The translations under genes were made by a program, and so were the position numbers. The notes under the pieces were generated by a model that was not told where the DNA came from, searched no databases, and saw only the letters and a list, made by a program, of their open reading frames with translations. From Vibrio sp. UCD-FRSSP16_30 (GTDB lineage: Bacteria; Pseudomonadota; Gammaproteobacteria; Enterobacterales; Vibrionaceae), in the NCBI RefSeq assembly GCF_001676025.1, contig NZ_LZFW01000084.1, positions 83,197-147,196 of the forward strand: a DNA stretch of 64,000 bases, in the 5' to 3' direction. Shown in pieces: positions 17,710 to 29,081 of the stretch. How positions within the stretch are numbered: the first letter of the stretch is position 1; each line of letters begins with the position of its first letter.

Positions 17710-18582
17710 ATGAAATACTCATTAGGGCCTCTACTTTATTTTTGGCCAAAGCAAGATGTCGAAAGCTTCTATCAACAAGCAAAAGACTCAAGCTCAGACA
17801 TTATTTACTTAGGTGAATCGGTTTGTTCTAAACGCCGTGAAATGAAACCTCAGCATTGGTTTGACATTGCCAAAGAGCTTACGGCATCCGGCAAACAAGT
17901 GGTGTTATCGACTATGGCGCTTTTAGAAGCACCGAGTGAAGTTAACATCATGAAAAAGTACATTGATAATGGCGATTTTGCTATTGAAGCAAACGATGTA
18001 TCAGGCATTCAACTTGCTCACGAGAAGAAAATCCCGTTTGTGGTAGGCGCAGCGGTAAATACCTATAACGCCCACACTCTCAACTTATTTCTCAAACAAG
18101 GGATGATTCGATGGTGTATGCCTGTAGAGCTATCTCGAGATTGGCTAAACAAAACCTTAATTCAATGCGATGAACTAGGGATTCGAAATAAATTCGAAGT
18201 TGAAGTATTTAGTCATGGCTACCTGCCTTTAGCCTACTCCGCTCGCTGCTTTACAGCACGCGCTGAAAACAAAGCTAAAGATGACTGCGAGACCTGCTGT
18301 ATCAAATACCCTACTGGTTTAAAAGTGGATAGCCAAGAAGGCCAAACCGTCTTCAACTTAAACGGTATTCAAACGCAATCAGGCTACTGCTACAACTTAG
18401 GTAATGATATTGCATCAATGCAAGGATTGGTCGATGTGGTGCGTTTAAGCCCGCTTGGCATTGATACCTTTGGTCACATGGATGCTTTTAAGGCGAATGA
18501 GCAAGGTCAATCTCCGATCATAATTGAAGATCGTCAATGTAATGGCTACTGGCATCAGATTGCTGGGCTAGAATTACGTTAA
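17710..18582 (+). CDS. ubiV: UbiV, partner of UbiU in anaerobic ubiquinone synthesis
   Basis: UbiV is the second U32-family [4Fe-4S] protein of the UbiU-UbiV complex. It has 290 residues. The cluster cysteines correspond to C39, C180, C193 and C197 (visible as SVCSKRR, SARCFTAR and DDCETCC). It is 12 bp behind ubiU with an AGGA-type Shine-Dalgarno, so the two are co-expressed. A strong bidirectional terminator follows. Confidence 0.95.
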   Translation: MKYSLGPLLYFWPKQDVESFYQQAKDSSSDIIYLGESVCSKRREMKPQHWFDIAKELTASGKQVVLSTMALLEAPSEVNIMKKYIDNGDFAIEANDVSGIQLAHEKKIPFVVGAAVNTYNAHTLNLFLKQGMIRWCMPVELSRDWLNKTLIQCDELGIRNKFEVEVFSHGYLPLAYSARCFTARAENKAKDDCETCCIKYPTGLKVDSQEGQTVFNLNGIQTQSGYCYNLGNDIASMQGLVDVVRLSPLGIDTFGHMDAFKANEQGQSPIIIEDRQCNGYWHQIAGLELR

Positions 18583-18628
18583 GGCAGCCTCTACAAACTC
18601 CTTCGAAAAGATAGAGATAGAGACAAAA

Positions 18629-18650
18629 AAACCGCCAGTATTGGCGGTTT
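18629..18650. terminator. Bidirectional terminator between ubiV and nlpI
   Basis: A 9-bp stem (AAACCGCCA with TGGCGGTTT, loop GTAT) has A- and T-runs on both sides. It serves the convergent ubiUV and nlpI transcripts. Confidence 0.85.
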
Positions 18651-18709
18651 TCTGATTTTTAGATATCAACAACTTGTTTCTATTATTGCACAGGCTATTG
18701 TAGCATCAG

Positions 18710-19627
18710 CTATTGTTGCTCAAGCTGTTGTTGTTCAAGCTCTTGCTGCTGTTTTCGCTCTTCTCGTAATTGAGTAAAGATGCGACCGAGCTCTAAGAAA
18801 GCATATCGATGCTCAACATAGTCGTACACGTTTAAACTCAATGACAGTTTATACAGGCTGATCGCTTCTGAAAAATTGCCTTGCAGCTGATATCGTTTAG
18901 CAAGATAGAAGTACCCTTCTGTTAAACGTTCAGCTAATTCAAGGTTATCTTGCGCACCCGCAGTAATCTGCATAAAGGCTTCATCATTAGATACTTTTTC
19001 TAGCATCATAGACACTAAAACCCAGCCCCATTTATCATCTTTATGGGCATAACGCTGTTCTAATTGCGCTTTAGCATTCGCTTTATCGGATTTCATTTCG
19101 ATGATATACAACCACATGGCACGAAACGGATCACTAGGATCATCGTTGTAATGCTTGATCATTTCATCTAATGCCAGTTCATTTCGATCACCATAATACA
19201 AAGCTATGGCTCGATTTCGCTCGGCATATTGATTATTAGGATCTAACTCTAGGGTTGAGTCAAAGGCTTCATAGGCTGCGTCAAATTGTCCAATTTGAGT
19301 AAAGTAGACACCAAGCAGGTTAAATACTTCTGGTTGCGCAGGATTGATGGATAAGCTTTGATTAAAGTCGTAACGCGCCAATTCTCGCAGGCCTAAACCA
19401 TCGTAGAACACGCCACGCTGGAAATGCAGCTCAGCTCTCTCATCATTGCTAATATCGTTACGCAATAGCAACTGAGTGGCTCGGGCGATTTGCACTTCTT
19501 GTTGAATAGAGGGTTGCAAAGGAACGGCCATTGGTGGCGGTGCCCATTGCTCATTTTTACCACCGATGCTTGAACAGCCTGACATTGTCAGTACTAGTCC
19601 GGCTATTAGCACACTAAACCATTTCAC
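18710..19627 (-). CDS. nlpI: Lipoprotein NlpI
   Basis: NlpI is an outer-membrane lipoprotein with TPR repeats that scaffolds peptidoglycan hydrolases and helps the protease Prc. The 305 residues start with a signal peptide whose lipobox is LTMSGC (lipidated C18). TPR-like units follow, including FNLLGVYFTQIGQFDAAYEAFDSTLELDPNN. The extreme C-terminus is a glutamine-rich tail (REERKQQQELEQQQLEQQ) that looks species-specific. It lies downstream of pnp, as in E. coli, with a terminator hairpin between the genes. Confidence 0.93.
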   Translation of the reverse strand: MKWFSVLIAGLVLTMSGCSSIGGKNEQWAPPPMAVPLQPSIQQEVQIARATQLLLRNDISNDERAELHFQRGVFYDGLGLRELARYDFNQSLSINPAQPEVFNLLGVYFTQIGQFDAAYEAFDSTLELDPNNQYAERNRAIALYYGDRNELALDEMIKHYNDDPSDPFRAMWLYIIEMKSDKANAKAQLEQRYAHKDDKWGWVLVSMMLEKVSNDEAFMQITAGAQDNLELAERLTEGYFYLAKRYQLQGNFSEAISLYKLSLSLNVYDYVEHRYAFLELGRIFTQLREERKQQQELEQQQLEQQ

Positions 19628-19683
19628 GTAATACTACCTCCATGTGACACATCGAAATCAAACTAGATTCCTTTAGCATAGAA

Positions 19684-19709
19684 AAAGAGGAGCTAAAAAG
19701 CTCCTCTTT
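19684..19709 (-). terminator. Terminator after pnp
   Basis: A perfect 11-bp stem (AAAGAGGAGCT with AGCTCCTCTTT) closes an AAAA loop. It lies between the pnp stop and nlpI, with T-rich sequence on the minus strand. Confidence 0.8.
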
Positions 19710-19746
19710 ATTTACACATACATCAATTTTTTCTTAAAAATCAATA

Positions 19747-21870
19747 TTATTCAGCTGCTGGCGCTGCGTCATCTGCTGCAGGAGCTTCTACCGCTTCCTT
19801 CATGCTTAGACGTACACGGCCTTGGCGGTCGATTTCTAGAACTTTAACTTTAACTTCTTGGCCTTCAGTTAGGTAGTCAGATACTTTCTCAACACGCTTG
19901 TCAGCGATTTGAGAGATGTGTACTAGACCATCTTTACCAGGAAGAATCGTTACGAAAGCACCGAAGTCAGCTAGACGAGCAACTTTACCCATGTAGATAG
20001 TACCTACTTCAACTTCAGCAGTTAGCGCTTTGATGCGGTCGATAGCGTCTTGAGCTTGCTCACCAGAAGTTGCAGCGATCTTCACTGTACCGTCATCTTC
20101 GATTTCGATAGTTGTACCAGTCTCTTCACATAGAGAACGGATTACAGCACCACCTTTACCGATAACGTCACGGATTTTGTCTGTGTTGATCTTCATTTGG
20201 TGAATACGTGGAGCGAATTGAGAAATATCGTCACGAGCACCAGAGATAGCGTCATCCATTACAGAAAGGATGTGCTTACGTGCACCTTGCGCTTGGTTAA
20301 GAGCAATTTGCATGATCTCTTTAGTGATACCTTCGATCTTGATATCCATCTGTAGTGCTGTGATACCTTCAGAAGTACCCGCTACTTTAAAGTCCATGTC
20401 ACCAAGATGATCTTCATCACCTAGGATGTCAGAAAGAACAACAAAGTCGTCGCCTTCTTTAACTAGACCCATTGCGATACCCGCAACAGACGCTTTGATT
20501 GGTACACCTGCATCCATAAGAGCAAGAGAAGTACCACATACAGAAGCCATTGAAGAAGAACCGTTAGATTCAGTGATTTCAGATACAACACGAACTGTGT
20601 ATGGGAAATCTTCAACAGAAGGCATTACTGCTGCAATACCACGTTTAGCTAGTTTACCGTGGCCGATTTCACGACGCTTAGGAGAACCAACAAAACCAGT
20701 TTCACCTACACAGTATGGAGGGAAGTTGTAGTGCAGTAGGAAGTTATCTTTACGCTCGCCTGTTAGCTCATCGATGATTTGAGCATCACGTTGAGTACCA
20801 AGAGTTGCAGTTACGATAGCCTGAGTTTCGCCACGAGTGAATAGCGCAGAACCGTGAGTACGTGGAAGAACGCCAGTACGCACATCTAGTGCACGAACCA
20901 TGTCTTTTTCACGACCATCGATACGAGGGTTACCCGCGATGATGCCGCGACGTACTACTGTTTTCTCTAGATCGTGGAAAATAGTGTGAATTTCTTTCGG
21001 GTTAAGCTCAGCGTTTTCTGCAAGTAGAGTTGCTTTAACTTCATCGCCAATCTGATGGATACGGTCATAACGCGCCATCTTTTCAGTGATTTGGTAAGCT
21101 TCAACAACTTGGCTTTCAGCTAGTTCAGCAATTTTTGCTTTTAGCTCAGTGTTTTCAGCTGGCGCTTCCCAGTTCCAAGATGGAGTTGCTACTTCTGCAG
21201 CAAACTCTTTGATTGCTTGGATAGCAACTTGTTGTTGGTCGTGACCATAAACAACAGCAGCTAGCATTTCTTCTTCAGTTAGAGTCTCAGCTTGAGATTC
21301 AACCATAAGAACAGCGCCTTCAGTACCAGATACAACAAGATCCAGTTTAGAAGTAGCAAGTTCAGTCATTGATGGGTTAAGTACTAGCTCACCGTCAATA
21401 TGACCAACACGTGCCGCACCGATAGGACCGTTAAATGGTACACCAGCGATAGACAATGCAGCAGAAGTTGCCAGCATAGTCACCATGTCTGGTTGTACGT
21501 CAGGGTTTACTGACATTACTGTCGCAATAACCTGAACTTCGTTTTTGAAACCTTCTGGGAATAGAGGGCGAATTGGACGGTCAATTAGACGAGCCGTTAG
21601 TGTTTCGCCTTCTGAAGGACGACCTTCACGCTTGAAGAAACCACCAGGGATTTTACCTGCAGCGTAAGTACGCTCTTGGTAGTTAACTGTAAGAGGGAAG
21701 AAATCTTGACCTTCTACCGCTTCTTTTTTAGCAACAACTGATACAAATACAGAAGTATCGTTCATTGTTGCCATTACAGCAGCAGTAGCTTGACGTGCAA
21801 TTACGCCAGTTTCTAGAGTAACGGTGTGGTTACCGTATTGAAAAGTCTTAACAACTGGTTTTTCGAACAT
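19747..21870 (-). CDS. pnp: Polynucleotide phosphorylase
   Basis: PNPase is a 3'-5' phosphorolytic exoribonuclease and the core of the RNA degradosome. At 707 residues it matches the family length. It contains two RNase PH-like domains (the first begins [13 protein letters not shown], the second carries [33 protein letters not shown]), a KH domain ([13 protein letters not shown]) and an S1 domain ([19 protein letters not shown]). The tail is acidic and alanine-rich. It follows rpsO as in E. coli. The 352-bp gap upstream holds the rpsO terminator and a long hairpin expected in the pnp leader. Confidence 0.97.
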   Translation of the reverse strand: MFEKPVVKTFQYGNHTVTLETGVIARQATAAVMATMNDTSVFVSVVAKKEAVEGQDFFPLTVNYQERTYAAGKIPGGFFKREGRPSEGETLTARLIDRPIRPLFPEGFKNEVQVIATVMSVNPDVQPDMVTMLATSAALSIAGVPFNGPIGAARVGHIDGELVLNPSMTELATSKLDLVVSGTEGAVLMVESQAETLTEEEMLAAVVYGHDQQQVAIQAIKEFAAEVATPSWNWEAPAENTELKAKIAELAESQVVEAYQITEKMARYDRIHQIGDEVKATLLAENAELNPKEIHTIFHDLEKTVVRRGIIAGNPRIDGREKDMVRALDVRTGVLPRTHGSALFTRGETQAIVTATLGTQRDAQIIDELTGERKDNFLLHYNFPPYCVGETGFVGSPKRREIGHGKLAKRGIAAVMPSVEDFPYTVRVVSEITESNGSSSMASVCGTSLALMDAGVPIKASVAGIAMGLVKEGDDFVVLSDILGDEDHLGDMDFKVAGTSEGITALQMDIKIEGITKEIMQIALNQAQGARKHILSVMDDAISGARDDISQFAPRIHQMKINTDKIRDVIGKGGAVIRSLCEETGTTIEIEDDGTVKIAATSGEQAQDAIDRIKALTAEVEVGTIYMGKVARLADFGAFVTILPGKDGLVHISQIADKRVEKVSDYLTEGQEVKVKVLEIDRQGRVRLSMKEAVEAPAADDAAPAAE

Positions 21871-21937
21871 TCTTATTTCCTTGTTCTATAGCCTTCAGGT
21901 CATAGAAAAATTTAGTGAGAACCCAACACATTACCAA

Positions 21938-21992
21938 TCGCGACTAGTACAAATAGACTGGGGCTGTCTAAGTCTATTTGTAATAGTCGCGA
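21938..21992 (-). promoter_or_regulatory. Long hairpin in the pnp leader, probable RNase III site
   Basis: The arms TCGCGACTAGTACAAATAGA(CT) and their complement form a 22-bp stem with one mismatch and an 11-nt loop, about 70-120 bp before the pnp start. In E. coli a long pnp leader hairpin is cut by RNase III, which allows PNPase to control its own mRNA. The size and place fit that role. Confidence 0.75.
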
Positions 21993-22168
21993 CCTAGTGG
22001 CCGACATCTGTGACTGTAATGTTATTGAGTCGATAGTCATCTGCAAAAAATACAAATAACGAGGCGTAGTATAAACTACTTAGATTCGATTTTGTAATCT
22101 AGTGAGAAAAAAGCCGAGCAATGCGCTAAAACTCTTGAATTCGCATTAGATCAGCTTCTTTAAAAACA

Positions 22169-22193
22169 AAAAAAGGAGCCATAGGCTCCTTTT
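22169..22193 (-). terminator. Terminator after rpsO
   Basis: The stem AAAAAGGAGCC with GGCTCCTTTTT closes an ATA loop and lies just past the rpsO stop codon. Some read-through into pnp is expected by analogy with E. coli. Confidence 0.85.
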
Positions 22194-22222
22194 TATTCAA
22201 ACTGCTTAGCGCAGTCGCTTAA

Positions 22223-22492
22223 TTAGCGACGTAGGCCTAGACGTTTGATTAGGTCTTGGTAGCGAGCTAGATTTTTACCTTTAAGGTAATCTAGAAGCTT
22301 ACGACGGCTTGAAACCATACGTAGCAGACCACGACGGCTGTGGTGATCGTGCTTGTGGTTAGCAAAGTGACCTTGAAGGTGGTTGATAGAAGCAGTAAGT
22401 AGTGCTACTTGAACTTCTGGTGAACCTGTATCGCCTTCACTTTGTGCGTATTCTGCAACGATTGCTGCTTTAGTTTCTGCATTCAGAGACAT
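22223..22492 (-). CDS. rpsO: 30S ribosomal protein S15
   Basis: S15 is a primary 16S rRNA-binding protein of the small subunit. It is 89 residues, the standard length, with the family core [36 protein letters not shown]. It lies between truB and pnp in the conserved rimP-nusA-infB-rbfA-truB-rpsO-pnp order, and has its own terminator. Confidence 0.98.
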   Translation of the reverse strand: MSLNAETKAAIVAEYAQSEGDTGSPEVQVALLTASINHLQGHFANHKHDHHSRRGLLRMVSSRRKLLDYLKGKNLARYQDLIKRLGLRR

Positions 22493-22619
22493 GTATCTCT
22501 CCTGATAAGAGTAAGTTTAAAAATTGTAGCGCCAATCTCTGATTCAGCCGCTACGCGAAGCGCGAATTATACGGATAAGATTTAGCTAAAGCAAGCGGTA
22601 TAATGACAGATAATAACAG

Positions 22620-23570
22620 TTAACTGTCAGCTTCTTCTCTAAATACGACTAAGCGCTTCGGTGCAATGCGTCCATCGTCATCAATTTCAGCAACGCCAAT
22701 AAAGGTCTTCTCTTCGCCAGAGGTCATACGAACAATACCTTCCTTTGGTGCACCCAATACTTGTACTGGCTGACCATGTTGCACCATATCCGTTAATTCA
22801 GGGATAAGGTTCACTTCAGGTAAGTCTTCTACGGCTGTATCCATAGGCAACAACAGTTCATCTAACAACTCTTTTGGCGGGATCTCTTGCTCGGTGGCTT
22901 TATCAAGTAATTCTTGAAGCTGCTCTAACGTCACCATTTTTTCATACGGGTATTTAGCAACACCAGTACGACGAAGATAGCTAACATGAGCACCACAACC
23001 TAGCATTTCGCCAAGATCGTCAACAATAGTACGAATGTACGTGCCTTTAGAGCAATGAACTTCTAGCTCAACCTCATCACCTTCAAAGCGAATAAGCTCA
23101 ATCTCATAAACTGTGATTTTGCGCGATTCACGAGGAACTTCAATACCTTCACGGGCATATTCATATAAAGGCTTGCCTTGATATTTCAAAGCAGAAAACA
23201 TTGAAGGGACTTGATCGGTCGTACCACGAAAAGAAGCAATCGCTTCTAGCACTTGTTCTTTAGTCACCGATACTGGGCGAGTTTGTACAACTTCACCATC
23301 TGAATCAGAAGTATTGGTACGCTCACCAAGCTTTGCAATGGTACGGTAACGTTTATCTGAATCCAATAGGAATTGAGAAAACTTGGTTGCTTCACCTAAA
23401 CAGACAGGAAGCATTCCCGTTGCCAGAGGATCTAGCGCGCCAGTATGACCTGCTTTTTCAGCAAAATAGATGCGCTTAACTCTTTGCAGTGCACTATTTG
23501 AGGAGATTCCAGTTGGCTTATCTAGCAAGATGATGCCATTGACTGGACGTCCTTTACGACGTCTTGCCAT
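22620..23570 (-). CDS. truB: tRNA pseudouridine(55) synthase
   Basis: TruB makes pseudouridine 55 in the T-loop of tRNAs and also acts as a tRNA chaperone. It has 316 residues. The catalytic aspartate is D47 in [26 protein letters not shown] and the C-terminal PUA-like domain follow. Its start shares one base with the rbfA stop codon (TAATG), showing translational coupling. Confidence 0.97.
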   Translation of the reverse strand: MARRRKGRPVNGIILLDKPTGISSNSALQRVKRIYFAEKAGHTGALDPLATGMLPVCLGEATKFSQFLLDSDKRYRTIAKLGERTNTSDSDGEVVQTRPVSVTKEQVLEAIASFRGTTDQVPSMFSALKYQGKPLYEYAREGIEVPRESRKITVYEIELIRFEGDEVELEVHCSKGTYIRTIVDDLGEMLGCGAHVSYLRRTGVAKYPYEKMVTLEQLQELLDKATEQEIPPKELLDELLLPMDTAVEDLPEVNLIPELTDMVQHGQPVQVLGAPKEGIVRMTSGEEKTFIGVAEIDDDGRIAPKRLVVFREEADS

Positions 23571-23965
23571 TACTCTTCGTCCTCGCGACCCGACTCTGCT
23601 TTTTTCTGTTCGTCATTTGAAACAACTTCACTGACTAGGTTAGACATACGCATACCTTCAACCAATGTGTTGTCATACACAAAGCGAACTTCTGGCGTTA
23701 GACGAAGACGAATACGCTTACCTAGCGTCATACGGACTTCAACTTCATGCTCTTTAAGAGCTTCAAGGCTAGACTCTGGAGTTTGGTCACCGACACAGAA
23801 GAAGGTAACAAATACTTTAGCAACCGCAAGATCACGAGATACTTCAACATCAGAAATGGTCACCATTCCGATACGAGAATCACGAACTTCGCGTTGTAAA
23901 ATAACAGCTAGTTCTTTTTGTAGTTGTTGCGACACACGTTGTGTGCGACTAAATTCTTTTGACAT
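23570..23965 (-). CDS. rbfA: 30S ribosome-binding factor A
   Basis: RbfA is a KH-fold assembly factor for 16S rRNA maturation and cold adaptation. It is 131 residues from ATG 23965, which gives the family N-terminus [20 protein letters not shown]. An in-frame GTG/ATG region further upstream would add about 12 residues and cross the hairpin at 23981-24012, so it is unlikely. It is translationally coupled to truB. Confidence 0.96.
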   Translation of the reverse strand: MSKEFSRTQRVSQQLQKELAVILQREVRDSRIGMVTISDVEVSRDLAVAKVFVTFFCVGDQTPESSLEALKEHEVEVRMTLGKRIRLRLTPEVRFVYDNTLVEGMRMSNLVSEVVSNDEQKKAESGREDEE

Positions 23966-23980
23966 TTCTTTTCTCACTTT

Positions 23981-24012
23981 AGAAAAAATAATGAGGGGCA
24001 TAAGCCCCTCAT
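23981..24012 (-). terminator. Terminator or attenuator between infB and rbfA
   Basis: A 9-bp GC-rich stem (ATGAGGGGC with GCCCCTCAT, loop TTAT) is followed on the minus strand by TATTTTTT. It looks like a functional intrinsic terminator, although the operon continues beyond it. It may set lower expression of rbfA-truB or be bypassed by antitermination. Confidence 0.7.
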
Positions 24013-24073
24013 GGTGTATTCAACAACCAATTATCTAACATTAGAATTCAGATAATTTTTGTCAATGTGTTGA

Positions 24074-26761
24074 TTAGTCAAGAGTACGCTTAACTTCAAC
24101 AATTTCGAATACTTCGATTTGGTCACCAGCGCGAACATCATTGTAGTTCTTAACGCCGATACCACATTCGTAGCCATTCTTAACTTCTTGTACGTCATCT
24201 TTAAAGCGGCGTAGAGATTCTAGCTCACCTTCATAGATTACAACGTTTTCACGAAGAACACGGATTGGGTTGCTACGCTTAATCAGACCTTCAGTTACCA
24301 TACAACCAGCGATAGCGCCAAGTTTTGGTGACTTAAATACGTCACGAACTTCAGCAAGACCAATAATCTCTTGTCTGAATTCAGGAGCAAGCATACCGCC
24401 CATCGCAAGTTTAACTTCGTCAATCAATTGGTAAATGATTGAGTAGTAACGAAGGTCTAGGTTTTCATTTTCAACAGTACGACGTGCCGATGCATCAGCA
24501 CGAACGTTAAAGCCAAGAATGATAGCGTTAGAAGCTGCTGCTAGAACCGCATCAGTTTCAGTAATACCACCAACACCAGAACCTACGATGTTAACTTTAA
24601 CTTCATCAGTAGAAAGTTTACGTAGTGAATCAGCAATCGCTTCTACAGAACCCTGTACGTCAGCTTTAAGAACAACGTTCAGTTCTGCAACTTCACCAGC
24701 AGTCATGTTTGAGAACATGTTCTCAAGTTTAGATTTCTGTTGACGAGCAAGTTTCACATCACGGAATTTACCTTGACGGTAGTTCGCAACTTCACGAGCT
24801 TTACGCTCATCACGAACAACAGTAGCTTCATCACCTGACGCTGGAACACCAGAAAGACCGATGATTTCCACAGGGATAGAAGGACCAGCTTCAACAATCT
24901 CGTTACCGTTTTCATCGCGCATTGCACGAACACGGCCGTATTCTTGACCACAAAGAAGGATATCACCTTTGTGAAGAGTACCTGACTGAACAAGTACAGT
25001 AGCAACTGGACCACGACCTTTATCTAGGCGAGATTCAACAACAACACCTGAAGCCATACCTTCACTTACCGCAGTAAGTTCAAGAATTTCAGATTGAAGA
25101 AGAATAGTTTCTAGCAAACCTTCAATGTTAGTACCTTGTTTCGCAGAGATGTGAACAAACATGTTCTCACCGCCCCACTCTTCAGGGATAACATCGTACT
25201 GAGCAAGCTCATTCTTCACGTTGTCAGGGTTTGCACCCTCTTTATCAATTTTGTTTACAGCAATAATTAGAGGTACACCTGCCGCTTTCGCATGCTGGAT
25301 TGCCTCAACTGTTTGTGGCATTACGCCATCATCTGCTGCAACAACAAGTACAACGATATCTGTCGCTTGAGCACCACGAGCACGCATTGCGGTAAACGCG
25401 GCGTGTCCAGGAGTATCAAGGAAGGTGATCATGCCATTGTCAGTTTCAACATGGTAAGCACCGATATGCTGTGTAATACCACCCGCTTCAGCGTCAGCAA
25501 CGTGCGCTTTACGAATGTAATCAAGAGTCGATGTTTTACCATGGTCAACGTGACCCATGATAGTAACAACTGGAGCACGCGGTAGTGATTCTTGAGAGCT
25601 ATCACGATCAGAAAGTACTGCTTCTTCCAGTTCATTCTCTTTACGAAGAACAACTTTGTGACCCATTTCTTCAGCGACTAGAGCTGCAGTTTCTTGGTCG
25701 ATAACTTGGTTGATAGTCGCCATAGCGCCCATCTTCATCATTACCTTAATCACTTCAGTTGCTTTCACTGACATTTTGTTTGCCAGTTCAGATACAACAA
25801 CAGTCTCGCCAATTACAACGTCAGCTTTTGCTACAGTTGCAGTTTTATCAAAACCTTGCTGCATAGAAGTTGGTTTAGCTAGCTTGCCTTTACGACCACG
25901 ACCACGTTGGTTGCGACCGCCACGAGCATTTGCGTTAGCATTTGCATCAGCTGGCTTTTTCTTCTTCTTCTTACGAGCGCCACCATCGGCACGACGGTCA
26001 GCAGCATCTTCTGCTTCACGAGCGTAAGTAGAAGTTGTGACGTGATAATCAGTGGTCTCAGTCTTCTTAGTTTGTTCTTCTTTAGCCCAACGTTCTGCGT
26101 TTTCTTCTGCAAGTTTACGCGCATCTTCAAGAAGTTTTTCTGCTTCTTGTTCTACTTTACGTTTAGCTTCTTCTTCTTGGCGACGTTTTAAGTCAGCCGC
26201 ATCTTTTGCTGCTTGATCTTTCACTTTACGCTCTTCTGAGTCAATTTGTGGAGCTTCTTTTGATTCAGCTTTTGCTTTGGCAGCAGCTTGACGTTTTGCA
26301 GCTTCTTCAGCTTCACGTTTTACTTTTGCTTCTGCTTCACGCTGTGCTTTTTCTTCAGCTTCGCGTTTTGCTTTATCTTCAGCTTCCTGTTTTGCTGCAG
26401 CTTCTGCTTCTAGGCGTGCTTTATCCTCAGCTTCTTGACGAGCTTGCTCATCTACAGAGCTACGCTTCACGTAGGTACGTTTTTTACGTACTTCTACGGT
26501 TACATCCTTGCTCTTGCCGCCGCCAGCTGCAACACTCAATGTGCTACGTTTCTTACGTTGTAAAGTTAGACGGGTTGGTTCAGACTCGCCAGACGTATCA
26601 CCATGTTCTTTCTTTAGGTGCGTCAACAGTGACTGTTTTTCTTCATCAGTCACATTATCGCTAGAGTTCTTTTTAAGACCTGCATCCGCTAATTGTTCGA
26701 TTAAGCGCTCAACCGGCGTACCAATTTCTTCACTTAGTGCTTTAACTGTAAGTTTTGTCAT
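24074..26761 (-). CDS. infB: Translation initiation factor IF-2
   Basis: IF-2 is the GTPase that delivers fMet-tRNA to the 30S subunit. The form is 895 residues from ATG 26761, which is preceded by GGAGGT. The N-terminal domain starts [17 protein letters not shown] long, highly charged Ala/Glu/Lys/Arg helical linker follows at about residues 100-260, then a basic KKKKKK/RGRGRKG stretch. The G domain is GHVDHGKTS ... DTPGHAAF ... NKID, followed by the fMet-binding C-terminus. The initiator tRNA gene heads the same cluster. The low-complexity linker yields many spurious open frames on the other strand. Confidence 0.97.
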   Translation of the reverse strand: MTKLTVKALSEEIGTPVERLIEQLADAGLKKNSSDNVTDEEKQSLLTHLKKEHGDTSGESEPTRLTLQRKKRSTLSVAAGGGKSKDVTVEVRKKRTYVKRSSVDEQARQEAEDKARLEAEAAAKQEAEDKAKREAEEKAQREAEAKVKREAEEAAKRQAAAKAKAESKEAPQIDSEERKVKDQAAKDAADLKRRQEEEAKRKVEQEAEKLLEDARKLAEENAERWAKEEQTKKTETTDYHVTTSTYAREAEDAADRRADGGARKKKKKKPADANANANARGGRNQRGRGRKGKLAKPTSMQQGFDKTATVAKADVVIGETVVVSELANKMSVKATEVIKVMMKMGAMATINQVIDQETAALVAEEMGHKVVLRKENELEEAVLSDRDSSQESLPRAPVVTIMGHVDHGKTSTLDYIRKAHVADAEAGGITQHIGAYHVETDNGMITFLDTPGHAAFTAMRARGAQATDIVVLVVAADDGVMPQTVEAIQHAKAAGVPLIIAVNKIDKEGANPDNVKNELAQYDVIPEEWGGENMFVHISAKQGTNIEGLLETILLQSEILELTAVSEGMASGVVVESRLDKGRGPVATVLVQSGTLHKGDILLCGQEYGRVRAMRDENGNEIVEAGPSIPVEIIGLSGVPASGDEATVVRDERKAREVANYRQGKFRDVKLARQQKSKLENMFSNMTAGEVAELNVVLKADVQGSVEAIADSLRKLSTDEVKVNIVGSGVGGITETDAVLAAASNAIILGFNVRADASARRTVENENLDLRYYSIIYQLIDEVKLAMGGMLAPEFRQEIIGLAEVRDVFKSPKLGAIAGCMVTEGLIKRSNPIRVLRENVVIYEGELESLRRFKDDVQEVKNGYECGIGVKNYNDVRAGDQIEVFEIVEVKRTLD

Positions 26762-26780
26762 GCAACTACCTCCGTGCGGA

Positions 26781-28268
26781 TTATTCTTCGTCACCAAACC
26801 AACAGATGTTACGCGCAGCCATAATCAGCTCACCCGCACGCTCTTCTGTTAAGTCGTCGATACCTTCAAGATCATCAATGCCTTGGTCAGCAAGATCTTC
26901 TAGGGTCACTATACCTTTAGCTGCCAGTTTGAACGCCATTTCGCGTTCTAAACCTTCTAGAGCTAATAGGTCATCAGCAGGTTGTAATCCTTCAAACGAC
27001 TCTTCTTGCGCTAGAGCAAGGGTAGTTAGTGCATTTTTAGCTCGACCACGTAGTTCTTCGACTAAGTCTTCATCTAGACCATTAATTTCCAACAACTCAT
27101 TCATTGGCACGTATGCCACTTCTTCTAGTGTTGAGAAACCTTCTTCTACCAACATTTCTGCGAAATCTTGTTCAAGGTCTAGATGCTTCATGAAGCCTTC
27201 AATGGCTTCAGTTGATTCTGCTTCGTGTTTCTTCTGTAGATCTTCTACAGTCATTACGTTCAGTTCCCAACCAGTCAGTTGTGAAGCTAAACGTACGTTT
27301 TGGCCACTACGACCAATAGCTTGTGCTAGGTTATCAGCTTCTACAGCGATATCCATAGAGTGAGTATCTTCATCAACGATGATAGAAGCTACATCAGCAG
27401 GAGCCATTGCGTTGATAACAAACTGCGCCGGGTTATCATCCCAAAGAATGATATCGATACGCTCGTTGCCCAACTCACCAGATACAGCTTGTACGCGTGC
27501 ACCACGCATACCAACACATGCACCCACTGGGTCAATACGACGGTCATTTGTTTTAACGGCAATTTTCGCACGAGAACCAGGATCACGAGCTGCTGCTTTA
27601 AGCTCAATGATATCTTCTGCAATTTCTGGCACTTCGATGCGGAATAATTCAGTTAGCATTTCAGGCTTAGAGCGAGTAATGAATAGCTGGAAGCCACGCG
27701 CTTCAGGGCGAACAGAATAAAGAAGACCACGTACACGGTCACCCGGACGGAAGTTCTCACGAGGAAGTTGGTCATCACGAAGGATAACAGCTTCTGCATT
27801 ATTACCAAGATCCAAAACCACTGTTTCACGATTTACTTTCTTGACAACACCAGTGATTAGCTCACCTTCGTTATCAATAAATTGTTCAACGATTTGCTCA
27901 CGCTCAGCTTCACGTACTTTTTGTACGATAACTTGTTTTGCTGTTTGCGTAGTGATTCGGTCAAATTTTACAGATTCGATATCATCTTCGATGTAACCAC
28001 CAAGCTCGATAGTCTCATCATCGTATTTTGCAGCTTCAAAAGAGATTTCAAGAGTTGGATTTTCAACTTCTTCAACCACTTCCCAACGACGGAGTGTTTC
28101 AAAGTTACCGCTTTTACGGTCAATTTCAACACGTACTTCGATCTCGATCTCGTACTTCTTTTTAGTCGCAGTAGCTAGTGCAATTTCAAGTGCTTCAAAT
28201 ATACGCTCGCGAGGAACGCCTTTTTCATTTGAAACTGCTTCAACTACAGCTAAGATTTCTTTATTCAT
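26781..28268 (-). CDS. nusA: Transcription termination/antitermination factor NusA
   Basis: NusA binds RNA polymerase and nascent RNA to regulate pausing, termination and rRNA antitermination. It has 495 residues. An N-terminal RNAP-binding domain is followed by an S1 domain ([20 protein letters not shown]) and two KH domains ([13 protein letters not shown] and [13 protein letters not shown]). Two acidic C-terminal repeats typical of gammaproteobacterial NusA contain the similar [14 protein letters not shown] and [14 protein letters not shown]. It lies between rimP and infB with short gaps. Confidence 0.98.
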   Translation of the reverse strand: MNKEILAVVEAVSNEKGVPRERIFEALEIALATATKKKYEIEIEVRVEIDRKSGNFETLRRWEVVEEVENPTLEISFEAAKYDDETIELGGYIEDDIESVKFDRITTQTAKQVIVQKVREAEREQIVEQFIDNEGELITGVVKKVNRETVVLDLGNNAEAVILRDDQLPRENFRPGDRVRGLLYSVRPEARGFQLFITRSKPEMLTELFRIEVPEIAEDIIELKAAARDPGSRAKIAVKTNDRRIDPVGACVGMRGARVQAVSGELGNERIDIILWDDNPAQFVINAMAPADVASIIVDEDTHSMDIAVEADNLAQAIGRSGQNVRLASQLTGWELNVMTVEDLQKKHEAESTEAIEGFMKHLDLEQDFAEMLVEEGFSTLEEVAYVPMNELLEINGLDEDLVEELRGRAKNALTTLALAQEESFEGLQPADDLLALEGLEREMAFKLAAKGIVTLEDLADQGIDDLEGIDDLTEERAGELIMAARNICWFGDEE

Positions 28269-28291
28269 TCTAATAGCCTCTTAAAATAGAC

Positions 28292-28747
28292 TTAAAACTT
28301 AGGGATCAGATTAGCTTTAGAGATGTTGCTTAAAGCAAACTCATTCTCTTCGTTGTCAGTCTCGATAGTAACTAACTCACCATCCAGACCTTTAATAATG
28401 CCTTTCCACTTACGGCGATTACCAACACCCATCTTCAACACTATGTTGACCTCATGGCCCACAAATTGCTCATAATGTGCAGCTTTGAAAAGCGGTCGCT
28501 CAAGTCCTGGTGAAGACACTTCTAGGCTATAAGCAACAGAGATTGGATCTTCTACATCCATTACTGCGCTCACCTGATGGCTTACTTCAGCACAATCGTC
28601 AACATTAATACCGTTTTCAGTATCGATATAAATGCGTAATGTCGAATATTCGCCTGCGCGAATAAACTCAAGTCCAACTAATTCGTAACCCAACGCCTCT
28701 ACTGGCGCTTCAAGCATTTCCGTTAGTTGTCTCTCTAAACCAGTCAT
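28292..28747 (-). CDS. rimP: Ribosome maturation factor RimP
   Basis: RimP is required for early 30S subunit assembly. It is 151 residues with the family motifs [22 protein letters not shown] and [12 protein letters not shown]. It is the first protein gene of the nusA-infB cluster. The initiator tRNA gene lies about 210 bp upstream on the same strand, with a terminator-like hairpin between them, a layout shared with E. coli metY-rimP. Confidence 0.96.
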   Translation of the reverse strand: MTGLERQLTEMLEAPVEALGYELVGLEFIRAGEYSTLRIYIDTENGINVDDCAEVSHQVSAVMDVEDPISVAYSLEVSSPGLERPLFKAAHYEQFVGHEVNIVLKMGVGNRRKWKGIIKGLDGELVTIETDNEENEFALSNISKANLIPKF

Positions 28748-28835
28748 TATTCAACCACTCCAGAAACAAAAAAAGGGCATAAAGCCCATTTCATTTACCA
28801 AGCACACACCCGCAGTGATAAACCGCAGATAACAA

Positions 28836-28860
28836 AAAACCCCGATAATGTCGGGGTTTT
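28836..28860 (-). terminator. Terminator between tRNA-fMet and rimP
   Basis: The stem AAAACCCCGA with TCGGGGTTTT closes a 5-nt loop and is followed on the minus strand by more T residues. It probably ends part of the tRNA transcripts before rimP. Two smaller inverted repeats (CTAAGCTT/AAGCTTAG and TCATAAC/GTTATGA) lie between it and the tRNA. Confidence 0.75.
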
Positions 28861-28956
28861 ATGCTGCTGGACCCTGATATCACTAAGCTTCTAAAAGCTT
28901 AGCTCATAACCGAAAAATTTCAGTTATGATGTTTGAAAACTCAGACCAAAATGAAT

Positions 28957-29033
<77 letters not shown>

Positions 29034-29081
29034 TCCGATAATTGAACGCTTAAGTTCAATACATTGTTTTCAAACAATATA

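Noticed and set aside
25700..26700. Several open frames of 80-150 codons opposite and within infB
   Set aside because: They mirror the low-complexity Ala/Glu/Lys/Arg linker of IF-2. The translations are biased leucine- or phenylalanine-rich strings without family features or ribosome-binding sites.
28880..28930. Plus-strand sequence GCTCATAACCGAA resembling the anticodon arm of tRNA-fMet
   Set aside because: It is short, on the opposite strand from the tRNA, and part of a simple inverted repeat. No other tRNA part is present.
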